Of a stretch of DNA of 64,000 nt, positions 43,022 to 51,851 are shown in pieces; within the stretch, counting starts at the first letter, position 1; each line of letters starts with the position of its first letter. Source of the stretch: JBCBKL01 sp038521825 (lineage in GTDB: Bacteria; Pseudomonadota; Alphaproteobacteria; Rhodobacterales; Rhodobacteraceae). Under the pieces are notes generated by a model, which worked only from the letters and a program-made list of their open reading frames with translations, made no database searches and had not been told where the DNA came from. The translations under genes and the position numbers were made by a program. Location of the stretch: the NCBI GenBank assembly GCA_038521825.1, contig JBCBKL010000018.1:1-64000 (forward strand). The letters are read 5' to 3'.

Positions 43022-43888
43022 ATGCAATACAACTTTGCATACTTGGATGAGCAAACCAAACGGATGATTCGGCGGGCGCTCCTTAAAGGTTTAGCGATTC
43101 CTGGTTACCAAGTTCCTTTCTCCAGCCGCGAAATGCCGATGCCTTACGGTTGGGGAACGGGCGGCGTGCAGGTTTCAGCGTCGGTTCTGACGCCGGACGA
43201 CACACTCAAAGTGATCGACCAAGGCGCGGATGACACCACGAACGCCGTTTCGATCCGTCGCTTCTTTGAAAAGACGGCTGAGGTTGCGACAACCGAAGCA
43301 ACAGACGAAGCAACAGTGATCCAGACTCGGCACCGCATACCGGAAGAGGAGCTGACACAGGATCAGATCCTCGTTTATCAGGTTCCGATCCCGGAACCGC
43401 TCCGCTTTCTTGAACCGTCCGAAATAGAGACCCGGAAGATGCACGCGCTCGAAGACTATGGGCTCATGCATGTTAAGCTCTACGAAGACATCAGCCGCCA
43501 TGGCATGATCTCGACCGCCTATGCCTATCCGGTGAAAGTCGAAGGCCGCTACGTGATGGATCCATCCCCGATACCAAAGTTCGACAATCCAAAAATGGAA
43601 ATGGCCGCCATCCAGCTTTTTGGCGCAGGGCGAGAACAACGGATCTATGCGCTACCGCCTTATACCGAGGTCGTCAGTCTGGATTTCGAAGATTACCCTT
43701 TCGATCCTTCAAAGGCCGATCATCCCTGTGCGCTTTGCGCGGCCGAAGACAGCTATCTCGACGAGTTGATCGTCGATGATAGTGGCAAGCGGATGTTTCT
43801 GTGTTCGGACTCGGATTACTGCCGCCAGCGGCGCGAAGACGGTCATGTCGGCGTAGAAGGCGTTCCCTACGAGGAGGGTGCGACATGA
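43022..43888 (+). CDS. phnJ: C-P lyase catalytic subunit PhnJ
   Basis: 288 residues. PhnJ is the radical-SAM enzyme that breaks the carbon-phosphorus bond. The four conserved cysteines are at 236, 239, 261 and 267 (CALC...FLC...YC), the exact CX2CX21CX5C spacing of the family. Other typical parts are IPGYQVPFSSREMPMPYGWGTGG, YEDISRHGMISTAYAYPVKV and DPSPIPKFDNPKMEM. The stop overlaps a 24-codon mini-frame by ATGA. Confidence 0.96.
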   Translation: MQYNFAYLDEQTKRMIRRALLKGLAIPGYQVPFSSREMPMPYGWGTGGVQVSASVLTPDDTLKVIDQGADDTTNAVSIRRFFEKTAEVATTEATDEATVIQTRHRIPEEELTQDQILVYQVPIPEPLRFLEPSEIETRKMHALEDYGLMHVKLYEDISRHGMISTAYAYPVKVEGRYVMDPSPIPKFDNPKMEMAAIQLFGAGREQRIYALPPYTEVVSLDFEDYPFDPSKADHPCALCAAEDSYLDELIVDDSGKRMFLCSDSDYCRQRREDGHVGVEGVPYEEGAT

Positions 43889-43959
43889 TTGACAAATTCG
43901 GAGTTCAACACTCTGGTCTGCAACCCGGCGGAATGGCCGCCACATTGGGGGCGATTTGA
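43885..43959 (+). CDS. 24-codon coupling frame between phnJ and phnK
   Basis: Seen directly: an ATG inside the phnJ stop (ATGA) opens a frame of 24 codons (MIDKFGVQHSGLQ...). It stops at a TGA that overlaps the phnK ATG (TGATG). The frame therefore carries ribosomes from phnJ to phnK without a gap. The peptide matches nothing I know. It may serve only translational coupling. Confidence 0.4.
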   Translation: MIDKFGVQHSGLQPGGMAATLGAI

Positions 43960-44729
43960 TGAACCCGCTTCTCAAAGTGAGTGAACTGGCAAAATACTAT
44001 GGCCCCCGCATTGGCTGTGCCGAGGTGTCGTTCGATCTTTGGCCTGGCGAAGTCATGGGCATCGTCGGCGAAAGCGGATCAGGCAAATCGACACTGCTGA
44101 ACTGCCTGTCGGGCCACCTTGCGCCTGATACAGGCGCTGTCCTGTTTGACACCAAGACAGACGGGCTGCGCGATACGGTCAAGATGTCAGAGCCCGAACG
44201 GCGGATGCTGTCGCGAACGGACTGGGCATTCGTTCATCAGAACCCCCGCGACGGGCTGCGCATGAATGTTAGCGCTGGTGGCAATGTGGGCGAGCGGCTG
44301 ATGGCCATCGGTGCGCGGCACTATGGCGACATTCGCGGCAAGGCAACGGATTGGCTGGGACGGGTTGAAATCGCGTCTGACCGGATCGACGACCGGCCCC
44401 GACAGTTTTCGGGCGGGATGCAGCAACGCCTGCAGATTGCGCGCAACCTTGTGACTGGTCCGCGCCTTGTCTTCATGGACGAACCAACCGGCGGGCTCGA
44501 TGTGTCGGTGCAGGCCCGCCTGCTTGATCTTTTGCGGGGCCTCGTGCGGCAGATGGGGCTAAGCGCCATCATCGTAACCCATGACCTGGCGGTCGTACGC
44601 CTGCTGGCCGATCGTCTGATGGTGATGAAAGACGGCTACGTTGTCGAAACGGGCCTGACCGATCAGGTGCTGGACGATCCGCAGCATGCCTATACCCAAC
44701 TTCTCGTTTCATCCGTTTTGCAGGTCTGA
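43959..44729 (+). CDS. phnK: C-P lyase ATP-binding protein PhnK
   Basis: 256 residues. It is an ABC-type ATPase: Walker A GESGSGKST, signature FSGGMQQRLQIARNL, Walker B LVFMDEPTGGLD, and VTHDLAVVR. PhnK docks on PhnJ of the core complex and uses ATP in the reaction cycle. It is not a transporter subunit. The start at 43959 shares bases with the stop of the mini-frame. The typical motif RTDWAFVHQNPRDGLRM is present. Confidence 0.95.
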   Translation: MNPLLKVSELAKYYGPRIGCAEVSFDLWPGEVMGIVGESGSGKSTLLNCLSGHLAPDTGAVLFDTKTDGLRDTVKMSEPERRMLSRTDWAFVHQNPRDGLRMNVSAGGNVGERLMAIGARHYGDIRGKATDWLGRVEIASDRIDDRPRQFSGGMQQRLQIARNLVTGPRLVFMDEPTGGLDVSVQARLLDLLRGLVRQMGLSAIIVTHDLAVVRLLADRLMVMKDGYVVETGLTDQVLDDPQHAYTQLLVSSVLQV

Positions 44730-44733
44730 TCCC

Positions 44734-45417
44734 ATGATCGAAGTCAGCGGCGTCGCAAAATCCTTCACGCTCCACAATCAGGGCAGCGCCAACATCCCCG
44801 TCATGATTGGTGCGGAATTGTCCGTGGCAGCAGGTGAATGCGTGGCCCTTGTCGGCGCATCTGGCGCAGGCAAGTCCACCTTGATGCGCATGATATATGG
44901 CAACTACACCACGCAGGCGGGTCAGATCCTCGTCAAGGGTGTGGACGTTGCCCAAGCCGAACCGCGCGAGATTCTGAGCCTGCGGCGCGATACCCTTGGC
45001 TATGTCAGCCAGTTCCTTCGGGTGGTGCCCCGTGTGCCAGCCGTTGATGTGGTGGCAGAACCGTTATTGGCTGTTGGGCGCCCGGTTGCTGAGGCGACCG
45101 AGACGGCCAAGGCACTGCTGAGCCGCCTGAACATCCCGGAAACGCTATGGGGTTTGTCACCGACGACATTCTCCGGTGGTGAACAACAGCGCGTCAACAT
45201 AGCGCGCGGCTTTGCCTATGCTTATCCCGCCCTACTGCTCGACGAACCAACGGCTAGCCTCGACGCGCGGAACCGGACAATCGTGCTGGATCTGATCCGC
45301 GAAGCGAAAACGCGGGGTGCCGCGATTGTTGGCATCTTCCACGATGTCGGCGCGCGGAACGAAGTGTGCGACCGCGAAATCGACGTTTCGGGCTTTGCGC
45401 CCGCATCCGCCGCATGA
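44734..45417 (+). CDS. phnL: C-P lyase ATP-binding protein PhnL
   Basis: 227 residues. It is an ABC-type ATPase with GASGAGKST, FSGGEQQRVNIARGF and LLLDEPTASLD. The N-terminus (IEVSGVAKSFTLHNQGSANIPVMIGAELSVAAGECVAL) matches PhnL. It acts with PhnI, GH and J in the first steps. The gene lies four bases after phnK. The stop overlaps the phnN start by ATGA. Confidence 0.95.
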   Translation: MIEVSGVAKSFTLHNQGSANIPVMIGAELSVAAGECVALVGASGAGKSTLMRMIYGNYTTQAGQILVKGVDVAQAEPREILSLRRDTLGYVSQFLRVVPRVPAVDVVAEPLLAVGRPVAEATETAKALLSRLNIPETLWGLSPTTFSGGEQQRVNIARGFAYAYPALLLDEPTASLDARNRTIVLDLIREAKTRGAAIVGIFHDVGARNEVCDREIDVSGFAPASAA

Positions 45418-45956
45418 CCGGGCGGCTGATCGCTGTCGTTGGCCCATCCGGCGTCGGGAAAGACACGGTTATGACCATGATGGCAGAAAATGCGCCGTCT
45501 CTGGGTGTCGTGCGCCGGGTAATCACCCGGCCCGCCGATGCAGGCGGGGAAGACTTCGACAGTGTTGACGTCGAAGCATTCAAACACATGCAATCCCGGG
45601 GCGATTTCGCCCTTTCATGGATGGCTCACGGTCTGCATTACGGCATTCCGGGCGCGATCCGGTCCAGCCTGACCGGCGGGACTGACCTCTTGGTGAACCT
45701 GTCGCGCGGTGTACTCGAAGAGGCGTGCCAGAAGTTTCCGGGATTAATCACCATACTGCTTACAGCACGCCCCGAAGTGCTGGCTGCGCGGCTGGCTGAA
45801 CGCGGCCGTGAGGACAAGGCCGACATCGCGCGGCGGTTGGGGCGTGCCAATTTCGCCTTGCCGGAGTCAGTCACTGCGACGGAAATCGACAATTCCGGCG
45901 CACTCGACGCCACCGTCGATCGCACACTCGCAGTGCTCTACCCGGTGAGCGCGTAG
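45414..45956 (+). CDS. phnN: Ribose 1,5-bisphosphokinase PhnN
   Basis: 180 residues, guanylate-kinase fold. The Walker A is GPSGVGKDTVM (residue 10). RRVITRPADAGGEDFDSVD and ALSWMAHGLHYGIP form the substrate lobe, and LLTARPEVLAARLAERGRE the lid. It makes 5-phosphoribosyl diphosphate from ribose 1,5-bisphosphate, the last step of phosphonate-ribose salvage. It starts within the phnL stop (ATGA). It overlaps the opposite-strand DUF1045 gene tail-to-tail by 19 bases. Confidence 0.93.
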   Translation: MTGRLIAVVGPSGVGKDTVMTMMAENAPSLGVVRRVITRPADAGGEDFDSVDVEAFKHMQSRGDFALSWMAHGLHYGIPGAIRSSLTGGTDLLVNLSRGVLEEACQKFPGLITILLTARPEVLAARLAERGREDKADIARRLGRANFALPESVTATEIDNSGALDATVDRTLAVLYPVSA

Positions 45957-46618
45957 CGGTGGATCTGATGGAACATGCCCTCAGCATCCTCGCCCAGCAG
46001 CGTTACCCCATCCATAGTGTAAGGAGCGAGAGTCATCGAGGCTATCCGCTCGTTGATCGCCGCCTGTGTGATGTCAGCGGTTGCAGCATCCAGCCGACCG
46101 GTCAATGTCAGATGGAACCGGAATTGGTCCAGAACATACGGATAGCCCCAGTTCACCAGATTGACCTCTTGCGCCGGGTTCAGCCCGCCCGCGCGGCGTT
46201 TGGCAAGCTCTGCCTCGGTCGGCGGCGCGCGAAAGCCATCCAGATCCTGAACCAACCGCCCTGCGAACACAGCAAGCGCATCCACCTCACCAAATGGCGT
46301 CAGCGCCAGAAACCGACCCAATCGCGTCATGTGCAGACCTTCGAGAACAATTGGCGCTGTCTCTGCCGCAATGCCAGCCACGGCTTTGCCCAATGCATCC
46401 GCATCCGTGCCGTCGGCCAGTCTGAACGGCGGTTTCAGCGTACCATGGAACCCATATTTTCGGGGGGGCGCGGTGATCGCCGGCATGTCGAGACCGTCGA
46501 TTGTCGGCTGATCAAACCCGCGCCCGTCCGCGCTGTCCCATCCCAGCCATTCGGCACCGAACTGCGCAAGGGGCGTGCCTGCGGCAGGCGTGTAGTAGAT
46601 GGCGTAGCGCGTGAACAT
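45938..46618 (-). CDS. DUF1045 phosphonate-locus protein, 2H phosphoesterase-like
   Basis: 226 residues. Known from C-P lyase loci (TIGR03223-like) without a proven function. I see two histidine-x-threonine motifs: HGTLKPP (H58, T60) and HLTLTG (H169, T171), 111 residues apart. This is the mark of 2H phosphoesterases, which open 2',3'- or other cyclic phosphates. phnP, which opens the 1,2-cyclic phosphate ribose made by PhnJ, is missing here, so this protein may fill that role. The start at 46618 gives the family N-terminus (TRYAIYYTPAAGTPLAQFGAEWLGWD). It is divergent from phnM2, 34 bases away. Confidence 0.82.
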   Translation of the reverse strand: MFTRYAIYYTPAAGTPLAQFGAEWLGWDSADGRGFDQPTIDGLDMPAITAPPRKYGFHGTLKPPFRLADGTDADALGKAVAGIAAETAPIVLEGLHMTRLGRFLALTPFGEVDALAVFAGRLVQDLDGFRAPPTEAELAKRRAGGLNPAQEVNLVNWGYPYVLDQFRFHLTLTGRLDAATADITQAAINERIASMTLAPYTMDGVTLLGEDAEGMFHQIHRYALTG

Positions 46619-46652
46619 GACCACCGTCCTCTTGTTAAAAGGTGACATTCCA

Positions 46653-47795
46653 ATGACAAATCACACCATCCTTGCCAATGCCCGCATCGTATTGCCCGAA
46701 GAAGTCGTGCACGGCGCAATCTCCTTTTCGGGCGGAACGATCACAGCCATCGATCAGGGAGCGGCAGTACCCGCCGGTGCGGTGGATTGCGAAGGGGACT
46801 ATGTCGCCCCCGGCCTGATCGAATTGCATACTGACAACCTTGAGCGGCATATCTCGCCCCGCCCCAGGGTCGAGTGGCCGCATGAGGCCGCCATCCTGGC
46901 CCATGACCGGGAATTGGCGGGCACGGGCATCACCACCGTCTTCGATGCGATGCGGGTTGGGTCGATCCATAAGGAACAGGGCGGCTATGCCAAATATGCC
47001 CGTCAACTTGCGACCGAAATGCTGGCGCTGCGGGCCAAAGGATCGCTCAAGATCAGCCATTTCTTGCATCTAAGAGCCGAAATCTGTTCGGAAACACTGG
47101 CCGACGAGCTTGCCGAATTCATGCCCGAAGATCGCGTCGGAATCGTCAGCCTGATGGATCACACACCGGGGCAGCGCCAGTTTCGCGACATCTCGAAACT
47201 CAAGGCTTACGTAATGGGCAAGAGCGGGATGGACGAGGCTGGCTTTGCCGAGCATGTGGCCCACCTCAAACATCTTCAAGACACTTATGGGGCGGCGCAT
47301 GAGGATGCTGCAGTCACCGAAGGACGCAGACTTGGCGCGGTCCTGGCCAGCCATGACGACACCACGCCTGGGCAGGTCGATGTGTCGGCCGGGCATGGCG
47401 TGGCGATGGCCGAGTTTCCGACCACAATCGAAGCAGCCGAAGCCTGTCACGACCACGGGATCGCCGTTATCATGGGGGCGCCAAACCTCGTCCGGGGCGG
47501 GTCGCATTCGGGAAACGTGGCAGCCAAGGATCTAGCCGAGCAGGATCTGCTCGACATCATCTCATCCGACTATGTGCCCTCCGCACTGCTCATGTCAGCC
47601 GTGCATTTGGGCGAGATGTGGGATGATCTGCCAAGGGGCATCGCAACAGTCACCACCAATCCCGCGGCATCGGTCGGGCTGGATGATCGCGGAAAGCTCG
47701 AGACCGGGAAGCGCGCTGACCTATTGCGCTTTGCCCGCAATGACGGCGTCGTTGTCGCCAAACAGGTCTGGTCAAACGGCCGGCAGGTCGCCTGA
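46653..47795 (+). CDS. phnM: Alpha-D-ribose 1-methylphosphonate 5-triphosphate diphosphatase PhnM (second copy)
   Basis: 380 residues, amidohydrolase superfamily. The metal-binding motif is IELHTDNLERHISPRP, the classic PhnM form. MDHTPGQRQF, ASHDDTTPGQV and GAPNLVRGGSHSGNVAA follow. It removes diphosphate from the ribose-phosphonate triphosphate before PhnJ acts. AAAAGGTGA lies ten bases before the ATG. It converges on parC with five bases between. It shares the amidohydrolase layout with the gene at 38598 but is clearly divergent. Confidence 0.93.
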   Translation: MTNHTILANARIVLPEEVVHGAISFSGGTITAIDQGAAVPAGAVDCEGDYVAPGLIELHTDNLERHISPRPRVEWPHEAAILAHDRELAGTGITTVFDAMRVGSIHKEQGGYAKYARQLATEMLALRAKGSLKISHFLHLRAEICSETLADELAEFMPEDRVGIVSLMDHTPGQRQFRDISKLKAYVMGKSGMDEAGFAEHVAHLKHLQDTYGAAHEDAAVTEGRRLGAVLASHDDTTPGQVDVSAGHGVAMAEFPTTIEAAEACHDHGIAVIMGAPNLVRGGSHSGNVAAKDLAEQDLLDIISSDYVPSALLMSAVHLGEMWDDLPRGIATVTTNPAASVGLDDRGKLETGKRADLLRFARNDGVVVAKQVWSNGRQVA

Positions 47796-47800
47796 TCAAC

Positions 47801-50098
47801 TTATCCCGTGAACTTGTTGTCGCGTGGAAAGCCGCGAGGCGCCATCCGGCCCGTTCCCGCACGCTTGCCCTGCCATTCCGACAGTTCGGTCTCTGTCCGC
47901 GTACGCCGGGCGGGGTCGAGCCAGCTCAGACCTTCGGCAAGGGTGAACGTAGTGGCGTCGCTGAGGCCTCCGTCTTTGTATTTTTGTAGCCTGACGCCCT
48001 TTCCGCGACCCATCTCAGGCAGCTCATCCAGCGGAAAGACCAGCACCTTTCGGTTCTCGCCCACGACCGCAACCGCATCTCCGATCACGGGGCGGCAGAC
48101 CGAAGCCTTGACGTCGCCCCGAACATTGAGGACCTGTTTACCGCTGCGGGTCTGGGCGACGATCTCGTCTTCGGGCACGATAAAGCCGTCCCCCGCGCTT
48201 GACGCGACCAGCAGTCGCCGGCCCGGCTTATGCGCAAATATTGCAACGATCCCCGCCTCGTTCGGTAGATCGACCATCAGCCGCAGTGGTTCGCCCATCC
48301 CGCGCCCGCCCGGAAGGTTCGAAGCGGACACGGTATAGAACCGGCCATTTGATCCGAAGATAAGCAGGCGATCTGTAGTTTCCGCGTGGAAGATGAAACG
48401 GTGGCCGTCCCCGTCCTTGAACTTCAGCTCGCGGCCTAGATCGATATGACCGGTCATTGCCCGGATCCATCCCATCTGGCTAAGGACGACGGTGATCGGC
48501 TCGCGCTCGATCATCGCCTCAAGCGGCACATCCTCAATCTCGGCTGCTTCGGCAAAGGTCGTGCGGCGCGCACCGCCGGGCCAATCCTTGCCAAACTGTT
48601 TTTTTGTCTCTTTCAGCTGTTCCGAAATGCGCGTCCACTGAACGCCTTCGTTTTCGAGAAGATCCTCTAGTGCCGCGCGTTCTTCCATCAGATCGGATTG
48701 CTCGCGCAGCAATTCCATCTCTTCTAGTCGGCGCAGACTGCGCAAGCGCATGTTCAGGATGGCCTCGACCTGAACTTCGCTTAGCTCACCCTCACCGGCG
48801 GCGGGCGCAACATAGTCGGCTTCGGACAGCGCGCGCGGGTGATCCTTTGACCAATTCTCGCGCATGAGGGCGTTCTTGGGATCTTCGTCATAACGGATGA
48901 TATCGATCACCCGGTCGAGGTTCAGAAATGCGACGATCAGGCCCTCAAGTACTTCGAGCCGGTGATCGATCTTGTCCATCCGATGGCGGCTGCGACGAAC
49001 CAGAACCTCGCGCCGGAAATCTAGAAAGGCGCGCAGCACCTCTTTCATCGAACAGACCTTGGGGGTCACCCCATCGATCAGCACGTTCATGTTCATGCTG
49101 AAACGAACCTCAAGATCCGAGTTCCGGTAAAGGGTCCCCATCAGGACCTCAGGATCGACGTTCTTGGACTTCGGTTCGATGATCAGGCGGATGTCATCGG
49201 CGCTCTCATCGCGCACATCGCCAAGGATCGGAATTTTTTTGGTCTGGATCAGCTCGGCGATCTTTTCAATCAACTTCGACTTCTGAACCTGATACGGAAT
49301 TTCGGTGACGACGATCTGCCATTGCCCGCGACCCAGGTCTTCGACTTCATACCGGCACCGCACACGGAACCCGCCCTTACCAGTCCGATAGGCCTGCGCG
49401 ATCTGTTCCGGCGGTTCGACGATAATACCCCCTGTCGGAAAGTCCGGGCCCGGCACGTAATTCAGCAGCGTGTCGTCGCGCGCATCAGGCGTTTTGATGA
49501 GGTGCAGACAGGCGTCGCACAACTCGGCAATGTTGTGAGGCGGGATGTTGGTTGCCATACCAACCGCAATCCCGCTCGATCCGTTGGCCAGCAGGTTTGG
49601 AAACTGGGCGGGCAGCACCACCGGTTCGGTCAGCGTGCCGTCGTAATTGTCCCGAAAGTCGACAGCGTTCTCGTTCAGACCCTCCAACAGCGCCTCGGCC
49701 ACTGCTGTCATCCGTGCCTCTGTATAGCGCGAGGCGGCCGGGTTATCGCCATCGATGTTGCCAAAGTTGCCCTGGCCATCGACCAGGGGGTACCGCACAT
49801 TGAAATCCTGCGCCAGACGGGCCATCGCATCGTAGATCGCGCCATCCCCATGCGGGTGATAGTTGCCCATCACATCGCCGCTGATCTTGGCCGATTTCCG
49901 GAACCCACCACCGGAGGACAGGCGCAGTTCGCGCATCGCGTATAGAATACGGCGATGAACCGGCTTTAGGCCGTCCCGGGCGTCTGGCAGGGCCCGGTGC
50001 ATGATGGTCGATAGTGCATAGGTTAGATACCGATCGCCAAGAGCGCGGCGCAGCGGTTCTGAAAGGTTCATGTTGGGGGTTTCGAGATCATCGGCCAT
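47801..50098 (-). CDS. parC: DNA topoisomerase IV subunit A
   Basis: 765 residues. It is a type IIA topoisomerase A subunit. The catalytic tyrosine is Y125 in AASRYTEARM. NYHPHGDGAIYDAMARLAQDF forms the quinolone region, with glycine where E. coli ParC has Ser80. The C-terminal beta-pinwheel holds repeats such as GRFYTVSASNLPGGRGMGEP and GDGFIVPEDEIVAQTRSGKQVLN. It decatenates daughter chromosomes with ParE, which is not in the window. The N-terminus ADDLETPNMNLSEPLRRALGDRYL is normal. Confidence 0.96.
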   Translation of the reverse strand: MADDLETPNMNLSEPLRRALGDRYLTYALSTIMHRALPDARDGLKPVHRRILYAMRELRLSSGGGFRKSAKISGDVMGNYHPHGDGAIYDAMARLAQDFNVRYPLVDGQGNFGNIDGDNPAASRYTEARMTAVAEALLEGLNENAVDFRDNYDGTLTEPVVLPAQFPNLLANGSSGIAVGMATNIPPHNIAELCDACLHLIKTPDARDDTLLNYVPGPDFPTGGIIVEPPEQIAQAYRTGKGGFRVRCRYEVEDLGRGQWQIVVTEIPYQVQKSKLIEKIAELIQTKKIPILGDVRDESADDIRLIIEPKSKNVDPEVLMGTLYRNSDLEVRFSMNMNVLIDGVTPKVCSMKEVLRAFLDFRREVLVRRSRHRMDKIDHRLEVLEGLIVAFLNLDRVIDIIRYDEDPKNALMRENWSKDHPRALSEADYVAPAAGEGELSEVQVEAILNMRLRSLRRLEEMELLREQSDLMEERAALEDLLENEGVQWTRISEQLKETKKQFGKDWPGGARRTTFAEAAEIEDVPLEAMIEREPITVVLSQMGWIRAMTGHIDLGRELKFKDGDGHRFIFHAETTDRLLIFGSNGRFYTVSASNLPGGRGMGEPLRLMVDLPNEAGIVAIFAHKPGRRLLVASSAGDGFIVPEDEIVAQTRSGKQVLNVRGDVKASVCRPVIGDAVAVVGENRKVLVFPLDELPEMGRGKGVRLQKYKDGGLSDATTFTLAEGLSWLDPARRTRTETELSEWQGKRAGTGRMAPRGFPRDNKFTG

Positions 50099-50291
50099 AG
50101 ATCGTGTGTACCGCCGCGCAGCCGGACGAACAAGCTGACAAAGTGTGAAACCCTTCCGGAGATCGAACGTTGCGTTGCGGAATTACCCCTGTGAGGGAAG
50201 GCAAGGAATCTCTGACTTTTCCCCCTGTAGCGAATCGGCGTCTAAGCTACGGTGTAGAAGGGCGCACACGCTGTGCGTGTATGAGGTGGTG

Positions 50292-50900
50292 ATGAACCGG
50301 TTTATCATTTTGTGCCTGCTGTTTATGGCCTGGGCGTTTTACGAGTTGAGCGGCGGAGCCGATTTTGACCCGGTCGCAACGCGCTATGCCCGGACAGGCA
50401 ATGCCGAGCCGAACCCGATCCAGCAACCTGTCGCCAACGAAGACATCCCCTCGGAAGTATCGCGGATCTCGCTCGATCTCGCTTCGGTCAACGACATCCT
50501 GCGACCAGAACCCAGTTTGCGCCGCGAACCTGCGCGCCAAACGCCTGAACTGACGGTCGACAAAGTCATTACAGAAGAAACCGAAGTCGCGATCGTCCCG
50601 ACACGCTTCACCGATCAGGCCGTCGTACGGACGGTGGATTTTGCCACGCCGACTGAGATCCAGCCCCAGGCTATTCTGCAGACCGAAACCGAGGCCGTGC
50701 GACGCGAGGTTCGCAAGGTCAGCGCCACCCGGGTCAACGTACGGGGCGGTCCCGGCACGCAATACTCGGTCGTGAACACGCTGCAACAGGGCGAAGAGGT
50801 CGAGATCCTTCGTGATCCCGGCGACGGATGGGTCAAACTGCGCCCGGTTGGCGGTGGCCCGGTCGGATGGACAGCCGACTACCTTCTCGGCGACGGGTAA
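50292..50900 (+). CDS. Membrane-anchored bacterial SH3-domain protein
   Basis: 202 residues. An N-terminal hydrophobic helix (NRFIILCLLFMAWAFYELSGG) anchors or exports the protein. A long proline- and acid-rich linker follows to about residue 140. A C-terminal SH3b domain (VSATRVNVRGGPGTQYSVVNTLQQGEEVEIL...GWVKLRPVGGGPVGWTADYLLG) closes it. Such domains bind peptidoglycan stems, so a cell-wall role is inferred. GAGGTGG lies before the ATG at 50292. The frame is open further upstream but without family signs. Confidence 0.85.
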   Translation: MNRFIILCLLFMAWAFYELSGGADFDPVATRYARTGNAEPNPIQQPVANEDIPSEVSRISLDLASVNDILRPEPSLRREPARQTPELTVDKVITEETEVAIVPTRFTDQAVVRTVDFATPTEIQPQAILQTETEAVRREVRKVSATRVNVRGGPGTQYSVVNTLQQGEEVEILRDPGDGWVKLRPVGGGPVGWTADYLLGDG

Positions 50901-50954
50901 TTGCAAATCACCCCTGGTGTTCTTTAACTGCGCCCAAACACAGCGGGAGCAGTA

Positions 50955-51782
50955 ATGTCGTCGAAATCCATTCTCATCACCGGGTGCTCATCGGGCATCG
51001 GATACGCTGCCGCGGTCGGCCTGCGCGATAAGGGCTGGCGGGTCTTTGCCTCCTGCAAGCAAGAGGCCGATTGCGAACGACTGCAGTCAGAAGGCTTCGA
51101 TGCCCCGCGCATTGATTACACCGAGCCAGGCAGCATCGCGCGCGGTTTTGATCAGGTGATGGCGGCAACAGGCGGTCGGCTTGATGCGCTTTTTAACAAC
51201 GGGGCGCATGGATGTCCCGGTGCGGTCGAGGATCTGCCCACAGATGCTTTACGCGCAATTTTCGAGGCCAACTTTTTTGGCTGGCACGATCTGACACGGC
51301 GCACCATCCCGGTCATGCGGCAGCAGGGGGCGGGGCGGATTATCCAGTGTTCGTCGGTCCTTGGGTTCGTGACAATGCCATGGCGCGGCGCTTACAATGC
51401 GACCAAGTTCGCGCTCGAAGGGTTGACCGACACGATGCGGATCGAACTGCGAGATACAGACATCAAGGTGGTTCTGATCGAACCAGGCCCGATCACGACC
51501 AAGATCCGTGAAAACTCGATCCCTCATTTCGAACGCTGGATCGACTGGAAGAACTCAGTCCGGGCCAAACAGTATGAGACCGGATTGCTGAAGCGGCTTT
51601 ATGAATCGTCCGAACCGGACAAGTTCGAGTTGCCGCCAGAGGCGGTCGTGGCCAAGCTTGAACATGCCCTGACCGCAGCCAACCCGCGCCCTCGGTATTT
51701 CGTCACGACGCCAACCTACCTCGCCGCTGCATTCCGACGGGTTCTTCCAACACGGGCGCTCGACCGGATTCTGGCCGGCTAG
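50955..51782 (+). CDS. SDR-family oxidoreductase
   Basis: 275 residues. Its motifs are TGCSSGIGYAAAVGLRDKGW at the N-terminus, NNGAHG near residue 78, a CSSVLGFVTMPWRGAYNATKFALEGL active site (Y/K pair), and EPGPITTKI. The layout fits the 17-beta-hydroxysteroid-dehydrogenase-like branch of the classical SDR family, but the substrate is open. AGCGGGAGCAGTA precedes the ATG. It stands in a core-like setting and is not part of an evident pathway. Confidence 0.88.
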   Translation: MSSKSILITGCSSGIGYAAAVGLRDKGWRVFASCKQEADCERLQSEGFDAPRIDYTEPGSIARGFDQVMAATGGRLDALFNNGAHGCPGAVEDLPTDALRAIFEANFFGWHDLTRRTIPVMRQQGAGRIIQCSSVLGFVTMPWRGAYNATKFALEGLTDTMRIELRDTDIKVVLIEPGPITTKIRENSIPHFERWIDWKNSVRAKQYETGLLKRLYESSEPDKFELPPEAVVAKLEHALTAANPRPRYFVTTPTYLAAAFRRVLPTRALDRILAG

Positions 51783-51851
51783 CGAATTCAGGTTCGCTTT
51801 TCGAAACCGGCCCGCTACATCTGCGCGGACAACAAGCAAGGACCCAAGCCA

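Noticed and set aside
49322..49945. A 207-codon plus-strand open frame
   Set aside because: It is antisense to parC, in the conserved core of the gene.
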